NCBI GenBank assembly: GCA_011045915.1
Contig: DSBT01000410.1
Coordinates: 16,011 to 80,010, forward strand
Direction of reading: 5' to 3'
DNA from: Mesotoga infera
Lineage (GTDB): Bacteria; Thermotogota; Thermotogae; Petrotogales; Kosmotogaceae
DNA: 64,000 nucleotides
The notes beneath the pieces are model-generated. The model had not been told where the DNA came from and did not search any database. It saw only the letters and a program-made list of their open reading frames with translations. Position numbers and translations under genes: made by a program. This document shows, piece after piece, positions 53,012-61,032 of this stretch (position 1 is the stretch's first letter; each line of letters opens with the position of its first letter).

Positions 53012-53856
53012 TGATCCTCAGTAGCGGTAGGCTGCTTGATCTTTCCGAACCGGTTATTATGGGGATAGTCAATGCGACTCCAGACTCCTTCTTCCCTGAG
53101 AGCAGGTTCAGCGACACTGCCGCGGCCGTCGATGCTGCGATGGGAATGCTCGGCAGTGGGGCCGCAATAGTCGATATTGGTGGTGAATCCTCGAGACCGG
53201 GAGCCGAAAAGATCTCGGTGGAAGAGGAGATTGCCAGAGTAGTTCCCGTAATAGAGAAAATTCGAGAGAAGAAGCCCCGGGCAGTTATCTCGATAGACAC
53301 CTGCAGCAGTGTGACAGCAAGAGCGGCACTCGCAGCTGGTGCAGATATCGTCAACGACATTACCGGCCTCAGGTCGGAAGAAATGATTGAAGTTGCCTCG
53401 CAAAGCAATGCAGCGGTTATCATAATGCACATGAGAGGAGATCCTTCGACAATGAGTCAGATGACAGATTACGGTGATGTGGTCGAGGAGGTCTCAGCCT
53501 GGCTCGTCGAAAGAGCGAAGAAAGCAGTCGAATCAGGGATTAGAAAAGACAGGATAATTCTAGACCCTGGGATAGGTTTCGCCAAGACGGCAGAACAGAG
53601 CATAGAAATTCTCAGAAATGTCGACCGCTTCTTACGGCTGGGTTTCCCCCTTCTGGTTGGCCATTCCAGAAAGAGTTTTATAGCGAAGCTCACGGGAAAT
53701 CCTGTTGAAAATCGGCTTGTAGAAACTCTCTCGATTTCTACTTACCTTTACCTTAAAGGAGTGAACATAATTCGCGTCCACGATGTTCGGGAGCATGACA
53801 GAATCTTTGGTATACTTAAGATACTAAACCCATATGGAGAAAATGGGAGGGAATGA
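53011..53856 (+). CDS. folP: Dihydropteroate synthase
   Basis: DHPS (281 residues) joins p-aminobenzoate to hydroxymethyl-dihydropterin pyrophosphate in folate synthesis. Motifs are IMGIVNATPDSFF, DIGGESSRPGA, VISIDTCSSVTARAAL, NDITGL, MHMRGDP, DPGIGFAKT and VGHSRKSFI. The GTG start overlaps the pyrG stop. It has a clear TIM-barrel pattern. It is followed by an ABC permease gene with only 1 nt between, an unusual neighbour. Confidence 0.95.
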   Translation: MILSSGRLLDLSEPVIMGIVNATPDSFFPESRFSDTAAAVDAAMGMLGSGAAIVDIGGESSRPGAEKISVEEEIARVVPVIEKIREKKPRAVISIDTCSSVTARAALAAGADIVNDITGLRSEEMIEVASQSNAAVIIMHMRGDPSTMSQMTDYGDVVEEVSAWLVERAKKAVESGIRKDRIILDPGIGFAKTAEQSIEILRNVDRFLRLGFPLLVGHSRKSFIAKLTGNPVENRLVETLSISTYLYLKGVNIIRVHDVREHDRIFGILKILNPYGENGRE

Positions 53857-53857
53857 T

Positions 53858-55186
53858 TTGCCCCACAGTAGACGCTCGAAGAAGTACTGGAAGGAAACCT
53901 GGCAAGCATATCTTTTCCTGCTGCCTTCGATTGCAATCCTAGGTGTCTTTGTTTTCTGGCCAATCGGATTTTCACTTGTACTCAGCTTCTTCAAATGGGA
54001 TTACACTTCGACCACTCGTTACTTCATTGGATTTGATAACTATAAGGAGCTCTTCAGACTGACATATCCGGTTTCGCTTAGCTTCGTGAATTCGCTGATA
54101 AACACGGCCATCTACATTGTGGTTGTTCTAGTCGTCGTACAGGCTCTGTACCATCTCTTCGGTTTGCTGAGCAAGTACGACAAGACCGAGAAAAGTCACT
54201 CGTCTCTGTATGCGATCTATTTTGCGGCAGTTGCAGGTTTTGTTTTGCTTCGCAATTCTTCGGCTGATTTGACGGCGGCAGGTTTGCTTGTCGGTCTGGG
54301 GCTGATGGGTCTCGGCCTTTTCATACTGATGCGCAGAAGAAAGAGTGTTCAGTGGAAGAAAATGAAGTCCAGTCAATGGTCGACGCTACTTCTGATAGCT
54401 GCTGTCTACTACGCCCTGGCATATCTCATTTTGAGTCAGAGTGCGGATTTTGTGGAGTACTTCACGCTCGCCAAAGAGAGTTCCGACTTCCTCAAATCGA
54501 TCTACAATACTGTCTATTACGTTCTTCTGTCCGTTCCGACGCAGATAGTGCTGGCGCTGATCATTGCTATGCTTTTGAACAAGAATATCAAACTGCGCTC
54601 TCTATTCAGGACTGCGTACTTCATACCCTTTGTCACATCGGTGGTTGCCGTTTCACTGGTATGGCAGTGGATGTTCAACGACCAGTTTGGACTGCTTAAC
54701 TATATTCTCTCGATCTTCAACTTGCCCAGAATCGCGTGGTTGAAAGAAGAGGTGTGGACGATTCCAACGATAGCCATAGTCTCGGTATGGCAGCATGTTG
54801 GATACACCACCGTTATCTTTCTTGCCGGTCTTCAGAATATTGACAGATCGTATTACGAAGCGGCCGATGTAGATGGCGCAAGCGGCTGGCAGAAGTTCAA
54901 GTTCATCACCTGGCCGCTGCTTTCGGGCACGACCTTCTTCATAATGATAATCACGATGATTGGTTCGTTTAAGGTTTTCTCTCAAATATTCATTCTTTAT
55001 CAGGGTCTTCCTGGACCTGTCAACAAAAGCGGACTGACACTGGTCTATTACGTATTTGACGCCTTCTATAACCAGCAGAGAATGGGAGTAGCCAGTGCTG
55101 CTGCATACGTTCTCTTTATGATAATTCTGGTCTTGACAATGGTGCAGCTGTACGTTGGCAAAAAGCGCGTCCATTATGAGGGTTGA
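53858..55186 (+). CDS. Sugar ABC transporter permease (MalF type) with extra membrane segment
   Basis: This MalF-type inner-membrane permease (442 residues) carries the EAA loop YYEAADVDGASGWQKFKFITWPLL, which docks the ATPase. Conserved pieces are YLFLLPSIAILGVFVFWPI at the first helix and YNTVYYVLLSVPTQIVLALI at the core. Between them is an insert of about 110 residues with about three extra helices (about residues 85-200). The TTG at 53858 is chosen, with GGGAGGG upstream; an ATG at 53834 is possible. It pairs with the next gene. No binding protein or ATPase gene is in the window. Confidence 0.88.
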   Translation: MPHSRRSKKYWKETWQAYLFLLPSIAILGVFVFWPIGFSLVLSFFKWDYTSTTRYFIGFDNYKELFRLTYPVSLSFVNSLINTAIYIVVVLVVVQALYHLFGLLSKYDKTEKSHSSLYAIYFAAVAGFVLLRNSSADLTAAGLLVGLGLMGLGLFILMRRRKSVQWKKMKSSQWSTLLLIAAVYYALAYLILSQSADFVEYFTLAKESSDFLKSIYNTVYYVLLSVPTQIVLALIIAMLLNKNIKLRSLFRTAYFIPFVTSVVAVSLVWQWMFNDQFGLLNYILSIFNLPRIAWLKEEVWTIPTIAIVSVWQHVGYTTVIFLAGLQNIDRSYYEAADVDGASGWQKFKFITWPLLSGTTFFIMIITMIGSFKVFSQIFILYQGLPGPVNKSGLTLVYYVFDAFYNQQRMGVASAAAYVLFMIILVLTMVQLYVGKKRVHYEG

Positions 55187-55195
55187 GGTGTTCAG

Positions 55196-57607
55196 ATGAC
55201 TACATCGTCGACAAAGATAATCTCGAAGATTCTTCTCTATGTGGTTATAATTGGCGGGGCTTTTCTGATGCTGATTCCATTCGGTTGGATGGTCGCAACT
55301 TCCTTCAAAGCCCCCAGCGAAGTCTCAAGCTGGCCGCCTGTTTGGACGACCAAAAACGCTGCCAGTTCCTTCACTTTCAAGACGCAGATAAAGCAGAAAA
55401 GCTCCGGCGCCTCCGTTGATCTCTCGACTCTTAGTCTCAGTGAATTCAGAAACTTCGCGGCGCTTATTGAAGAGTCGGCAAGTCTAGATACCATCACCAT
55501 CACTCTAGACGATGATCCAATCAGAAGAGGCGAGGTCGAGATCCAGTTGCTCAAAGGTGACGGAACTCCTGCAGATTACGCCACCGAAGTCGATGAACAG
55601 CGTTTTGCAGCACTTGTCGACAGGTATTCAGCTCTTGAGTCAGATGTTCCCGATTCCTTTTCGAGCGCCCTGAGAGATCTTCCCACAGACAGAGCGGGCC
55701 GTTTTATGGACAGTTTCTTCAATGCTGCAATATACAGTGACAGCGGATTCGTGAGAAGGGTGGTTCTCGTTGGCTCTCTCAAAGCTCAGTACTCAAAAGC
55801 AATCGATAGACTGTCTCAGAGCGTTGAGACTGTAATGAAGGAGTTGCCTATCGACACTGATGAAAGCAAGGAAATGAAGGCGAAGATCAGAGAAGAGTCG
55901 AGCGCGCTTCTTGTAACTCCGATTGAGAATCTGACGACCTCTATGCAGACTCTAGAGACTTTTAGAACGGGGAAGACGGGGGTCACGGATCTGGTCGAAC
56001 TTGAAACGATAATCGGGGATCTGAGAAGCAGTGTCGATCTCATTAGGGAAGTAAGCGCCGAAATTGTTTCTCTTTCGGGGACAGTTGCCGGTGGCGATTC
56101 CAGAATGTCTCTCTCTGTCAGGCAGCTTGAACGCTCGCTAGAGACTGTTCCAGAAGATTTGGGTCGGTGGGTCGAACTGCTTGACCTCTATTCCGACGTA
56201 AGGCTATTCTACAACGATTCCCAGGACAAGAACCTTTCGAGCACCTCAATAGTTGGAAATATACGCTCAGACTCAGAAGTTCATTCGCTGCTCTCGGAGT
56301 TTGTAAAGGGATGGGACGTTGAAGAGGAAGTCAAAAGCTATTTGCTCTCAGCTATCAATCCCTCCAATGTGCGGGGCGCAGTCACGATTCTCCTGAACTA
56401 CCTGGATCAAAATTTCAAAGATACTCTATCTCAATATTTTCCAGATACTCAGACCCCGCTTGAAGTGGTAAATGACGCAATGAACTTCCTCAGGACGTCT
56501 CTGCTAGTGGCTTCGAGTTCCGAGATGGACACGAAAGTCCGCAATGCGATGGAAGAGAAAACTTCATACTCCGACCTAACATCGCTTATTAGAGAAGTGG
56601 CGTCGGCTGCGGGCCAGACCATAGGCGTCGGAGGAGTCATCGCGGGCCTCGATCGACAGGCTGGTATTGGAGGTCAGGATGCATTGGCAGACCTCATCAG
56701 GCGAAGATGGAAAGAGACGACAATGGTCGGGACTTTCTCGAGAGTACATTCAGACATATTCAGTGAACTCGATCTCTCTCTCAAGCCGACTGAGGTTGAA
56801 AGAGTCTACTACAGAGGCATAATTTCACCTTCGGGCGCAAAGTCTTTCGACATAAAGCTTACAGGTATTCCCGCTGTCTGGTTCAAGGATGACATGCCTG
56901 CCGGAAAAGTCAATTTCACATTCGGGGAAACCTTCAAGAATTTCTTCCAGAACTACATAACTGCGTGGAATGCCGCGCCTTTTGGCAGATACTACTTCAA
57001 CACAGTATTTGTTGCGATGGTAACGACTTTCGTGGAGATAATTTTCGCTGCGATGGCGGCCTTCGCATTTGCAAAGATGGAGTTCTTTGGTAAGAACTTT
57101 CTGTTCACACTCTTCCTGGCAACAATGATGGTCCCGGGAGAAGTGCTGCTGGTTCCCAATTACATAACCCTGACGGCCCTGGGCTGGATCGACTCATATT
57201 ACGCCCTGATTGTTCCCTGGGTGGTCTCTGTCTTTGCGATATTCTTGCTCCGGCAGCACTTTATGACGATTCCAAACGAGCTCTACGATGCCGCCATGAT
57301 CGACGGTCTGACGAAATGGCGCTTTCTATGGACAGTTCTGGTTCCGCTTTCGAAGCCCGCTGTGATCACGGGAGCGCTGCTTAAATTCGTCGGCAGCTGG
57401 AATTCCTTCCTCTGGGTTCTCATAGTGACCAAGAGTCCGGAAATCAGGACTCTGCCGGTTGGGCTTCAGAATTTCAGCTCAGCGACAGGCAGTGATTATC
57501 ACCTCTTGATGGCCGCGGCCACCTTCTCAATAATTCCGGTCGTCATTCTCTTCCTGATTACTCAGAAATACTTCATAGCCGGAATTGCCAGGAGTGGTCT
57601 CAAATAA
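55196..57607 (+). CDS. Sugar ABC transporter permease (MalG type) with very large insertion
   Basis: This MalG-type permease has 803 residues, versus the usual about 280. The first helix and after-loop (ILLYVVIIGGAFLMLIPFGW, TSFKAPSEV) are normal. About 500 or more residues follow (about 45-575), then the usual core begins (FGRYYFNTVFVAM near 597) with the EAA loop ELYDAAMIDGLTKWRFLWTVLVP near 695. The insert is hydrophilic, helical and Ser/Glu/Leu-rich, has no cysteines that I see, and should lie outside the membrane. From memory, similarly long permeases occur in Thermotoga, so it may be a Thermotogota feature. The start is 9 nt after the previous gene. Confidence 0.88.
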   Translation: MTTSSTKIISKILLYVVIIGGAFLMLIPFGWMVATSFKAPSEVSSWPPVWTTKNAASSFTFKTQIKQKSSGASVDLSTLSLSEFRNFAALIEESASLDTITITLDDDPIRRGEVEIQLLKGDGTPADYATEVDEQRFAALVDRYSALESDVPDSFSSALRDLPTDRAGRFMDSFFNAAIYSDSGFVRRVVLVGSLKAQYSKAIDRLSQSVETVMKELPIDTDESKEMKAKIREESSALLVTPIENLTTSMQTLETFRTGKTGVTDLVELETIIGDLRSSVDLIREVSAEIVSLSGTVAGGDSRMSLSVRQLERSLETVPEDLGRWVELLDLYSDVRLFYNDSQDKNLSSTSIVGNIRSDSEVHSLLSEFVKGWDVEEEVKSYLLSAINPSNVRGAVTILLNYLDQNFKDTLSQYFPDTQTPLEVVNDAMNFLRTSLLVASSSEMDTKVRNAMEEKTSYSDLTSLIREVASAAGQTIGVGGVIAGLDRQAGIGGQDALADLIRRRWKETTMVGTFSRVHSDIFSELDLSLKPTEVERVYYRGIISPSGAKSFDIKLTGIPAVWFKDDMPAGKVNFTFGETFKNFFQNYITAWNAAPFGRYYFNTVFVAMVTTFVEIIFAAMAAFAFAKMEFFGKNFLFTLFLATMMVPGEVLLVPNYITLTALGWIDSYYALIVPWVVSVFAIFLLRQHFMTIPNELYDAAMIDGLTKWRFLWTVLVPLSKPAVITGALLKFVGSWNSFLWVLIVTKSPEIRTLPVGLQNFSSATGSDYHLLMAAATFSIIPVVILFLITQKYFIAGIARSGLK

Positions 57608-57846
57608 AAAGCAAGAAGAGCAAAGCCAAATTTCCTCTCGGATTGTTCATCTTTCTGACCCTCTTGATTTCGCTACTATTGATAGCGAATATCGACGCTT
57701 TTCTCAATTACAGGCAAGTCCAGAGAAGATTGGAGAACCTGCAGAAAGAGTACGATGCACTGCAGAGAGAAATCGAGATCAAAGAATCCGAATTGGAACT
57801 GCTCAGAGAATTAGTGCCGGGAAGCAACGATGGAGGCAATAGATGA
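57604..57846 (+). CDS. Small bitopic membrane protein with coiled coil (FtsB/DivIC-like), probable AUA start
   Basis: The reading frame encodes a basic stretch (KSKKSKAKFPLG), one hydrophobic helix (LFIFLTLLISLLLIAN) and a coiled coil (QVQRRLENLQKEYDALQREI) of the septum-formation FtsB/DivIC plan, 80 residues in all. No ATG, GTG or TTG lies before the helix except TTG 57643, which has no ribosome-binding site and would remove the basic anchor. AGGAG at 57590-57594 is 9 nt before ATA 57604, which overlaps the permease stop as ATAA. I therefore prefer an AUA start; TTG 57643 is the alternative. It overlaps the methyltransferase gene by 4 nt (ATGA). Confidence 0.6.
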   Translation: MKSKKSKAKFPLGLFIFLTLLISLLLIANIDAFLNYRQVQRRLENLQKEYDALQREIEIKESELELLRELVPGSNDGGNR

Positions 57847-58625
57847 GATTTGTTGTTACAACCTCTCACAAGCCCACGAAAGAAGAAGTTATGAACGCAA
57901 GAGGCCTTGCCGATGAGATTGGCGTTAAATATGTTTCAAGAGGCCGGTTGAAGGAATTCGAGAAGGAATACCCGATAGATTTCTACTACGTCTTTGACAA
58001 GAATGGCCAGCTTACGATCAGGAACGGGGATTCGGTTTTCTTCTTTCATCCGGGCATGTCGAAGGTAAGGTATAAGAACATAAAGCTTCAGGACTCAGAC
58101 TATTTAATCAAGAGCATGGAACTCTCCGGAGACGAAACCGTTCTCGATACGACATTCGGACTTGGGAACGAGGCGCTTCTGATCGCCCACTTTCTGCCTG
58201 AAGGGAAGGTAGTGGGTCTTGAGGCTTCCGAACATATATACAGGGTAGTCTCCCATGGACTTCGCAACTATCCTTACACTTATGAATGGATCAGAGAAGC
58301 GTCGACCAGGATAGAGCTACACAACAGGGATCTTCGAGACTTCGTTAAGGAGTGTCCCGACGCTTCTTATGACATAGTCTACTGCGACCCGATGTTTGAT
58401 AGACCACAGATGAGTTCCAACTCAATAAATCCTCTCAGGGCATTTGCAGTGTATGAGAGGATTAATAGAACCGATGTGGACGAGATGATCAGGATTTCCT
58501 CAAAGAGATTCATCATAAAGAGCAGAACACGTGATTCCCTCTTCGAAGAGCTAGACCTTCAGTTTGACAAGCTTTGGGGAAGCAAGAAGAGCGGAGTGCT
58601 TTACGGGGTAGTTGATAAGAGATGA
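57843..58625 (+). CDS. Class I SAM-dependent methyltransferase, RsmJ-like
   Basis: This 260-residue protein has an N-terminal region (about 1-85) with VVTTSHKPTKEEVMNARGLA, then a Rossmann SAM fold: VLDTTFGLGNEALLIAHFL, then VVGLEASEHIYRVV, and the DIVYCDPMFDRPQ motif IV with a D-P-M-F-type active site. It resembles the RsmJ (YhiQ)/PF04445 group of 16S rRNA guanine methyltransferases. The assignment is tentative. It overlaps miaA by 4 nt (ATGA). Confidence 0.7.
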   Translation: MRFVVTTSHKPTKEEVMNARGLADEIGVKYVSRGRLKEFEKEYPIDFYYVFDKNGQLTIRNGDSVFFFHPGMSKVRYKNIKLQDSDYLIKSMELSGDETVLDTTFGLGNEALLIAHFLPEGKVVGLEASEHIYRVVSHGLRNYPYTYEWIREASTRIELHNRDLRDFVKECPDASYDIVYCDPMFDRPQMSSNSINPLRAFAVYERINRTDVDEMIRISSKRFIIKSRTRDSLFEELDLQFDKLWGSKKSGVLYGVVDKR

Positions 58626-59551
58626 TTCCATTGCTTCTCGGGCCGACCGCAGTCGGCAAGACTTCACTCCTGCTTGAGTTGGCCCGAAGACTTCCCATAG
58701 AAGTCATCTCCGTTGATTCTAGGCAAATATACCGTTTCATGGACATTGGAACGGCCAAGCCGACAAAGAATGAACAGACTTTGCTTAAACACTGGCTTAT
58801 AGATATTCGCGATCCGGATGAGGATTTTGATGTCATGGAGTTCAGAAAACTCGCCATTCAATGTATCTCCGACATAATATCGAGAGGAAAGATTCCTGTT
58901 CTTGCAGGCGGAACGGGACTCTACGCAGAATCGCTCATCAATGGTCTGGCAAATCTTCCTCCAAAAGATGAGCAAGTAAGGCAGGCCCTTCTGGAGATCG
59001 AATCTCAGAGCAAAGGCTCGTTGAGAAGAATACTCAAAAAGGTCGATAGCAAAGCATTTGATTTGCTGCACGAGAATGATCTCAAACGTATAGTCAGATA
59101 TCTTGAGGTCTTCTTCAAGACAGGAAGGCCCTTGACAGAAATGCACAAAGAGAGCGAGAGTTCTGACGAGTTTGGCATCGTAATTCTTGAACGAGAGAGA
59201 GGAGAGCTTCATAAGAGAATCGAAAGACGTGTGTGCGAGATGATCCGAAACGGTCTGGCAGATGAAACGAAGAGGCTTCTCGACAAGGGCTATACAACGA
59301 GACTTAACGCGCTAAAGACAATAGGCTACGCCGAAATGGTACAATATATAAAGTGCGGAGTGTCCCTTTCGGAAAGTAGGGAACGGATGCTTGTGAACAC
59401 AAGAAGATACGCTCGTCGTCAGATTATTTGGTTCAGAAGATATAGTGAAGCTTTGAGAATTGACCTGTCCAGCCTCGATAAAGAGGCAGTTCGGGTTCTT
59501 GAAAACGCAATTCTCTCAGTTTGGGGGGGTAAGAATGGCCGAAAAGTTTAA
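58622..59551 (+). CDS. miaA: tRNA dimethylallyltransferase MiaA
   Basis: MiaA (309 residues) adds a dimethylallyl group to A37 of UNN-decoding tRNAs. The P-loop LLLGPTAVGKTSLL, VISVDSRQIYRFMDIGTAK, HWLIDIRDPDEDFDVMEF and VLAGGTGLYAESLINGL are diagnostic, as is TKRLLDKGYTTRLNALKTIGY toward the C-terminus. hfq starts inside its last 17 nt. This miaA-hfq-hflX order is the same as in proteobacteria. Confidence 0.96.
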   Translation: MIPLLLGPTAVGKTSLLLELARRLPIEVISVDSRQIYRFMDIGTAKPTKNEQTLLKHWLIDIRDPDEDFDVMEFRKLAIQCISDIISRGKIPVLAGGTGLYAESLINGLANLPPKDEQVRQALLEIESQSKGSLRRILKKVDSKAFDLLHENDLKRIVRYLEVFFKTGRPLTEMHKESESSDEFGIVILERERGELHKRIERRVCEMIRNGLADETKRLLDKGYTTRLNALKTIGYAEMVQYIKCGVSLSESRERMLVNTRRYARRQIIWFRRYSEALRIDLSSLDKEAVRVLENAILSVWGGKNGRKV

Positions 59552-59777
59552 TTTGCAAGATCGTTTTCTGAATCTTCTTAGGGTAAACAGAATCGAAGTC
59601 AAGATGTACCTCGAAGGAGGATTCCAGACGAAGGGGATGGTTAAGTCGTTCGACAATTTCACCGTGTTGCTGGAAGATGGGCAGGAGCAGACTCTTGTCT
59701 ACAAGCACGCGATCAAGATGATGGTTCCTCAGAAGTACGTGAAATTGACGAATACGACAGGCAAGAAGGAGGATTGA
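59535..59777 (+). CDS. hfq: RNA chaperone Hfq
   Basis: Hfq (80 residues) is a Sm-fold hexameric RNA chaperone for sRNA-mRNA pairing. The Sm1 segment (NLQDRFLNLLRVNRIEVKMYLEGGFQTKGMVKSFDNFTVLL) and Sm2 with the variant YKHAI motif are present, with a very short C-terminal tail. The ATG at 59535 has GGGGGGGT 4 nt upstream, within miaA; a longer upstream frame is rejected. It ends in a sequence that also holds the AAGGAGG likely used by hflX. Confidence 0.95.
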   Translation: MAEKFNLQDRFLNLLRVNRIEVKMYLEGGFQTKGMVKSFDNFTVLLEDGQEQTLVYKHAIKMMVPQKYVKLTNTTGKKED

Positions 59778-59784
59778 ATAGAGC

Positions 59785-61032
59785 ATAGATACTTTACTTG
59801 TCGCTGTTTTTTCTTCTGAAGAACAGAATATGAAGACAGAAATTCAGGGCGAGCTTCGTGAGCTCGCCCGTACTGCTGGTTATAATATTGTCGAGACTGT
59901 TGTTCAGAATCTAGACAGCCCAGACCCCAGACATTATCTCGGGAAGGGAAAGGTGGATTTTGCAAAAAGGATGATAGGTGCCTTCGGCGCCACTCTCGCT
60001 ATCACCCGTCATGAACTCTCTCCGTCTCAGGCGATGAATCTCGAAAAGCTTTTGGAGATACCTGTAATGGATAGAACACAGCTGATTCTGAAAATCTTTG
60101 GAGACCATGCATCAACGAAGGAAGGTAAACTGGAAGTCGAAATGGCCAGTCTTAAGTATCAGTTGCCCAGGCTAAAAGGACTTGGGAGGGCGCTTTCTCA
60201 GACAGGAGCGGGTATTGGGACGAGAGGTCCGGGAGAGAAAAAGCTGGAGACAGACAGGCGTCAGGCTCAGGACAGAATATCGCGTCTGCGAAAGGACATC
60301 GATGAACTCGGCAAGCGCAGGGAGATCTCCAGAAAGAAGAGGCAGTCGTCCTCTATCCCTCTTGTTTCCTTTGTAGGTTATACAAATGTCGGAAAGTCAT
60401 CGCTTGTTTCGGAAATAAGCAGCGATGAGCTTCTGGTCGAGGACAAGCTTTTTGCAACGCTCGATACGCGGGTTAGGAAGGCGAGATTGCCAGCCGGAAT
60501 GCAGGTGCTCATTTCTGATACTGTCGGATTTATAAGAGAGTTGCCTCACGAGCTTATGGAGAGTTTTAGATCGACGCTTGACGAGGTGAAGTACTCAGAT
60601 CTGTTGGTTGTGGTTTCTGATGCATCCGATATGGCAGTCAGAGAGAAGTATTTGATCGTCGATCGCACTCTTCGTGAAATCGGCGCGGGTGAAATCAAGA
60701 GAATACATGTTCTGAACAAGATTGATCTATGTACAAATGAAAGACTTCTTGAACTCGGGAGCATCTTCCCGGAAGCAATATTGGTGAGTGCCTCAAAAAG
60801 CTTCAATATTGAAGGCATTTTGAGCGAAATCAGCCGAAGCCTTTTTGGTGAAAGGTCAAGGAGAAAGCTCAGGCTAACCCCGACCGAGTTCTCGAGTTTC
60901 ATGAGATTCAGAGGCTCGCTTGAGGTGCTTTCTGAATGCTACGAAAGTGAGTTTATTGAGGTAGAATATGTATCCTCCGATGAGATAAATGAAAGGCTCA
61001 TTTCTTCTATTGGCGAGGAGGGAAGGAAATGA
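59785..61032 (+). CDS. hflX: GTPase HflX, probable AUA start
   Basis: HflX (about 415 residues) is a GTPase that splits stalled ribosomes. Visible parts are the N-terminal domain with YLGKGKVDFAKRM, ALSQTGAGIGTRGPGEKKLE, and G motifs GYTNVGKSSL, DTVGFIRELPHELMESF and NKIDLC. The first ATG (59830) would remove the beta strand TLLVAVFSSEEQ that matches the HflX N-terminal domain. The frame upstream is open only back to a TAG at 59779, and the only start-like codon there is ATA at 59785, with AAGGAGG at 59766-59772, 12 nt upstream. ATG 59830 is the conventional alternative. Confidence 0.8.
   Translation: MDTLLVAVFSSEEQNMKTEIQGELRELARTAGYNIVETVVQNLDSPDPRHYLGKGKVDFAKRMIGAFGATLAITRHELSPSQAMNLEKLLEIPVMDRTQLILKIFGDHASTKEGKLEVEMASLKYQLPRLKGLGRALSQTGAGIGTRGPGEKKLETDRRQAQDRISRLRKDIDELGKRREISRKKRQSSSIPLVSFVGYTNVGKSSLVSEISSDELLVEDKLFATLDTRVRKARLPAGMQVLISDTVGFIRELPHELMESFRSTLDEVKYSDLLVVVSDASDMAVREKYLIVDRTLREIGAGEIKRIHVLNKIDLCTNERLLELGSIFPEAILVSASKSFNIEGILSEISRSLFGERSRRKLRLTPTEFSSFMRFRGSLEVLSECYESEFIEVEYVSSDEINERLISSIGEEGRK

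Noticed and set aside
57585..57842. Alternative 85-codon + frame over the FtsB-like gene
   Set aside because: Its product is Arg/Gln-rich without structure, while the other frame encodes a clear anchor, membrane helix and coiled coil.
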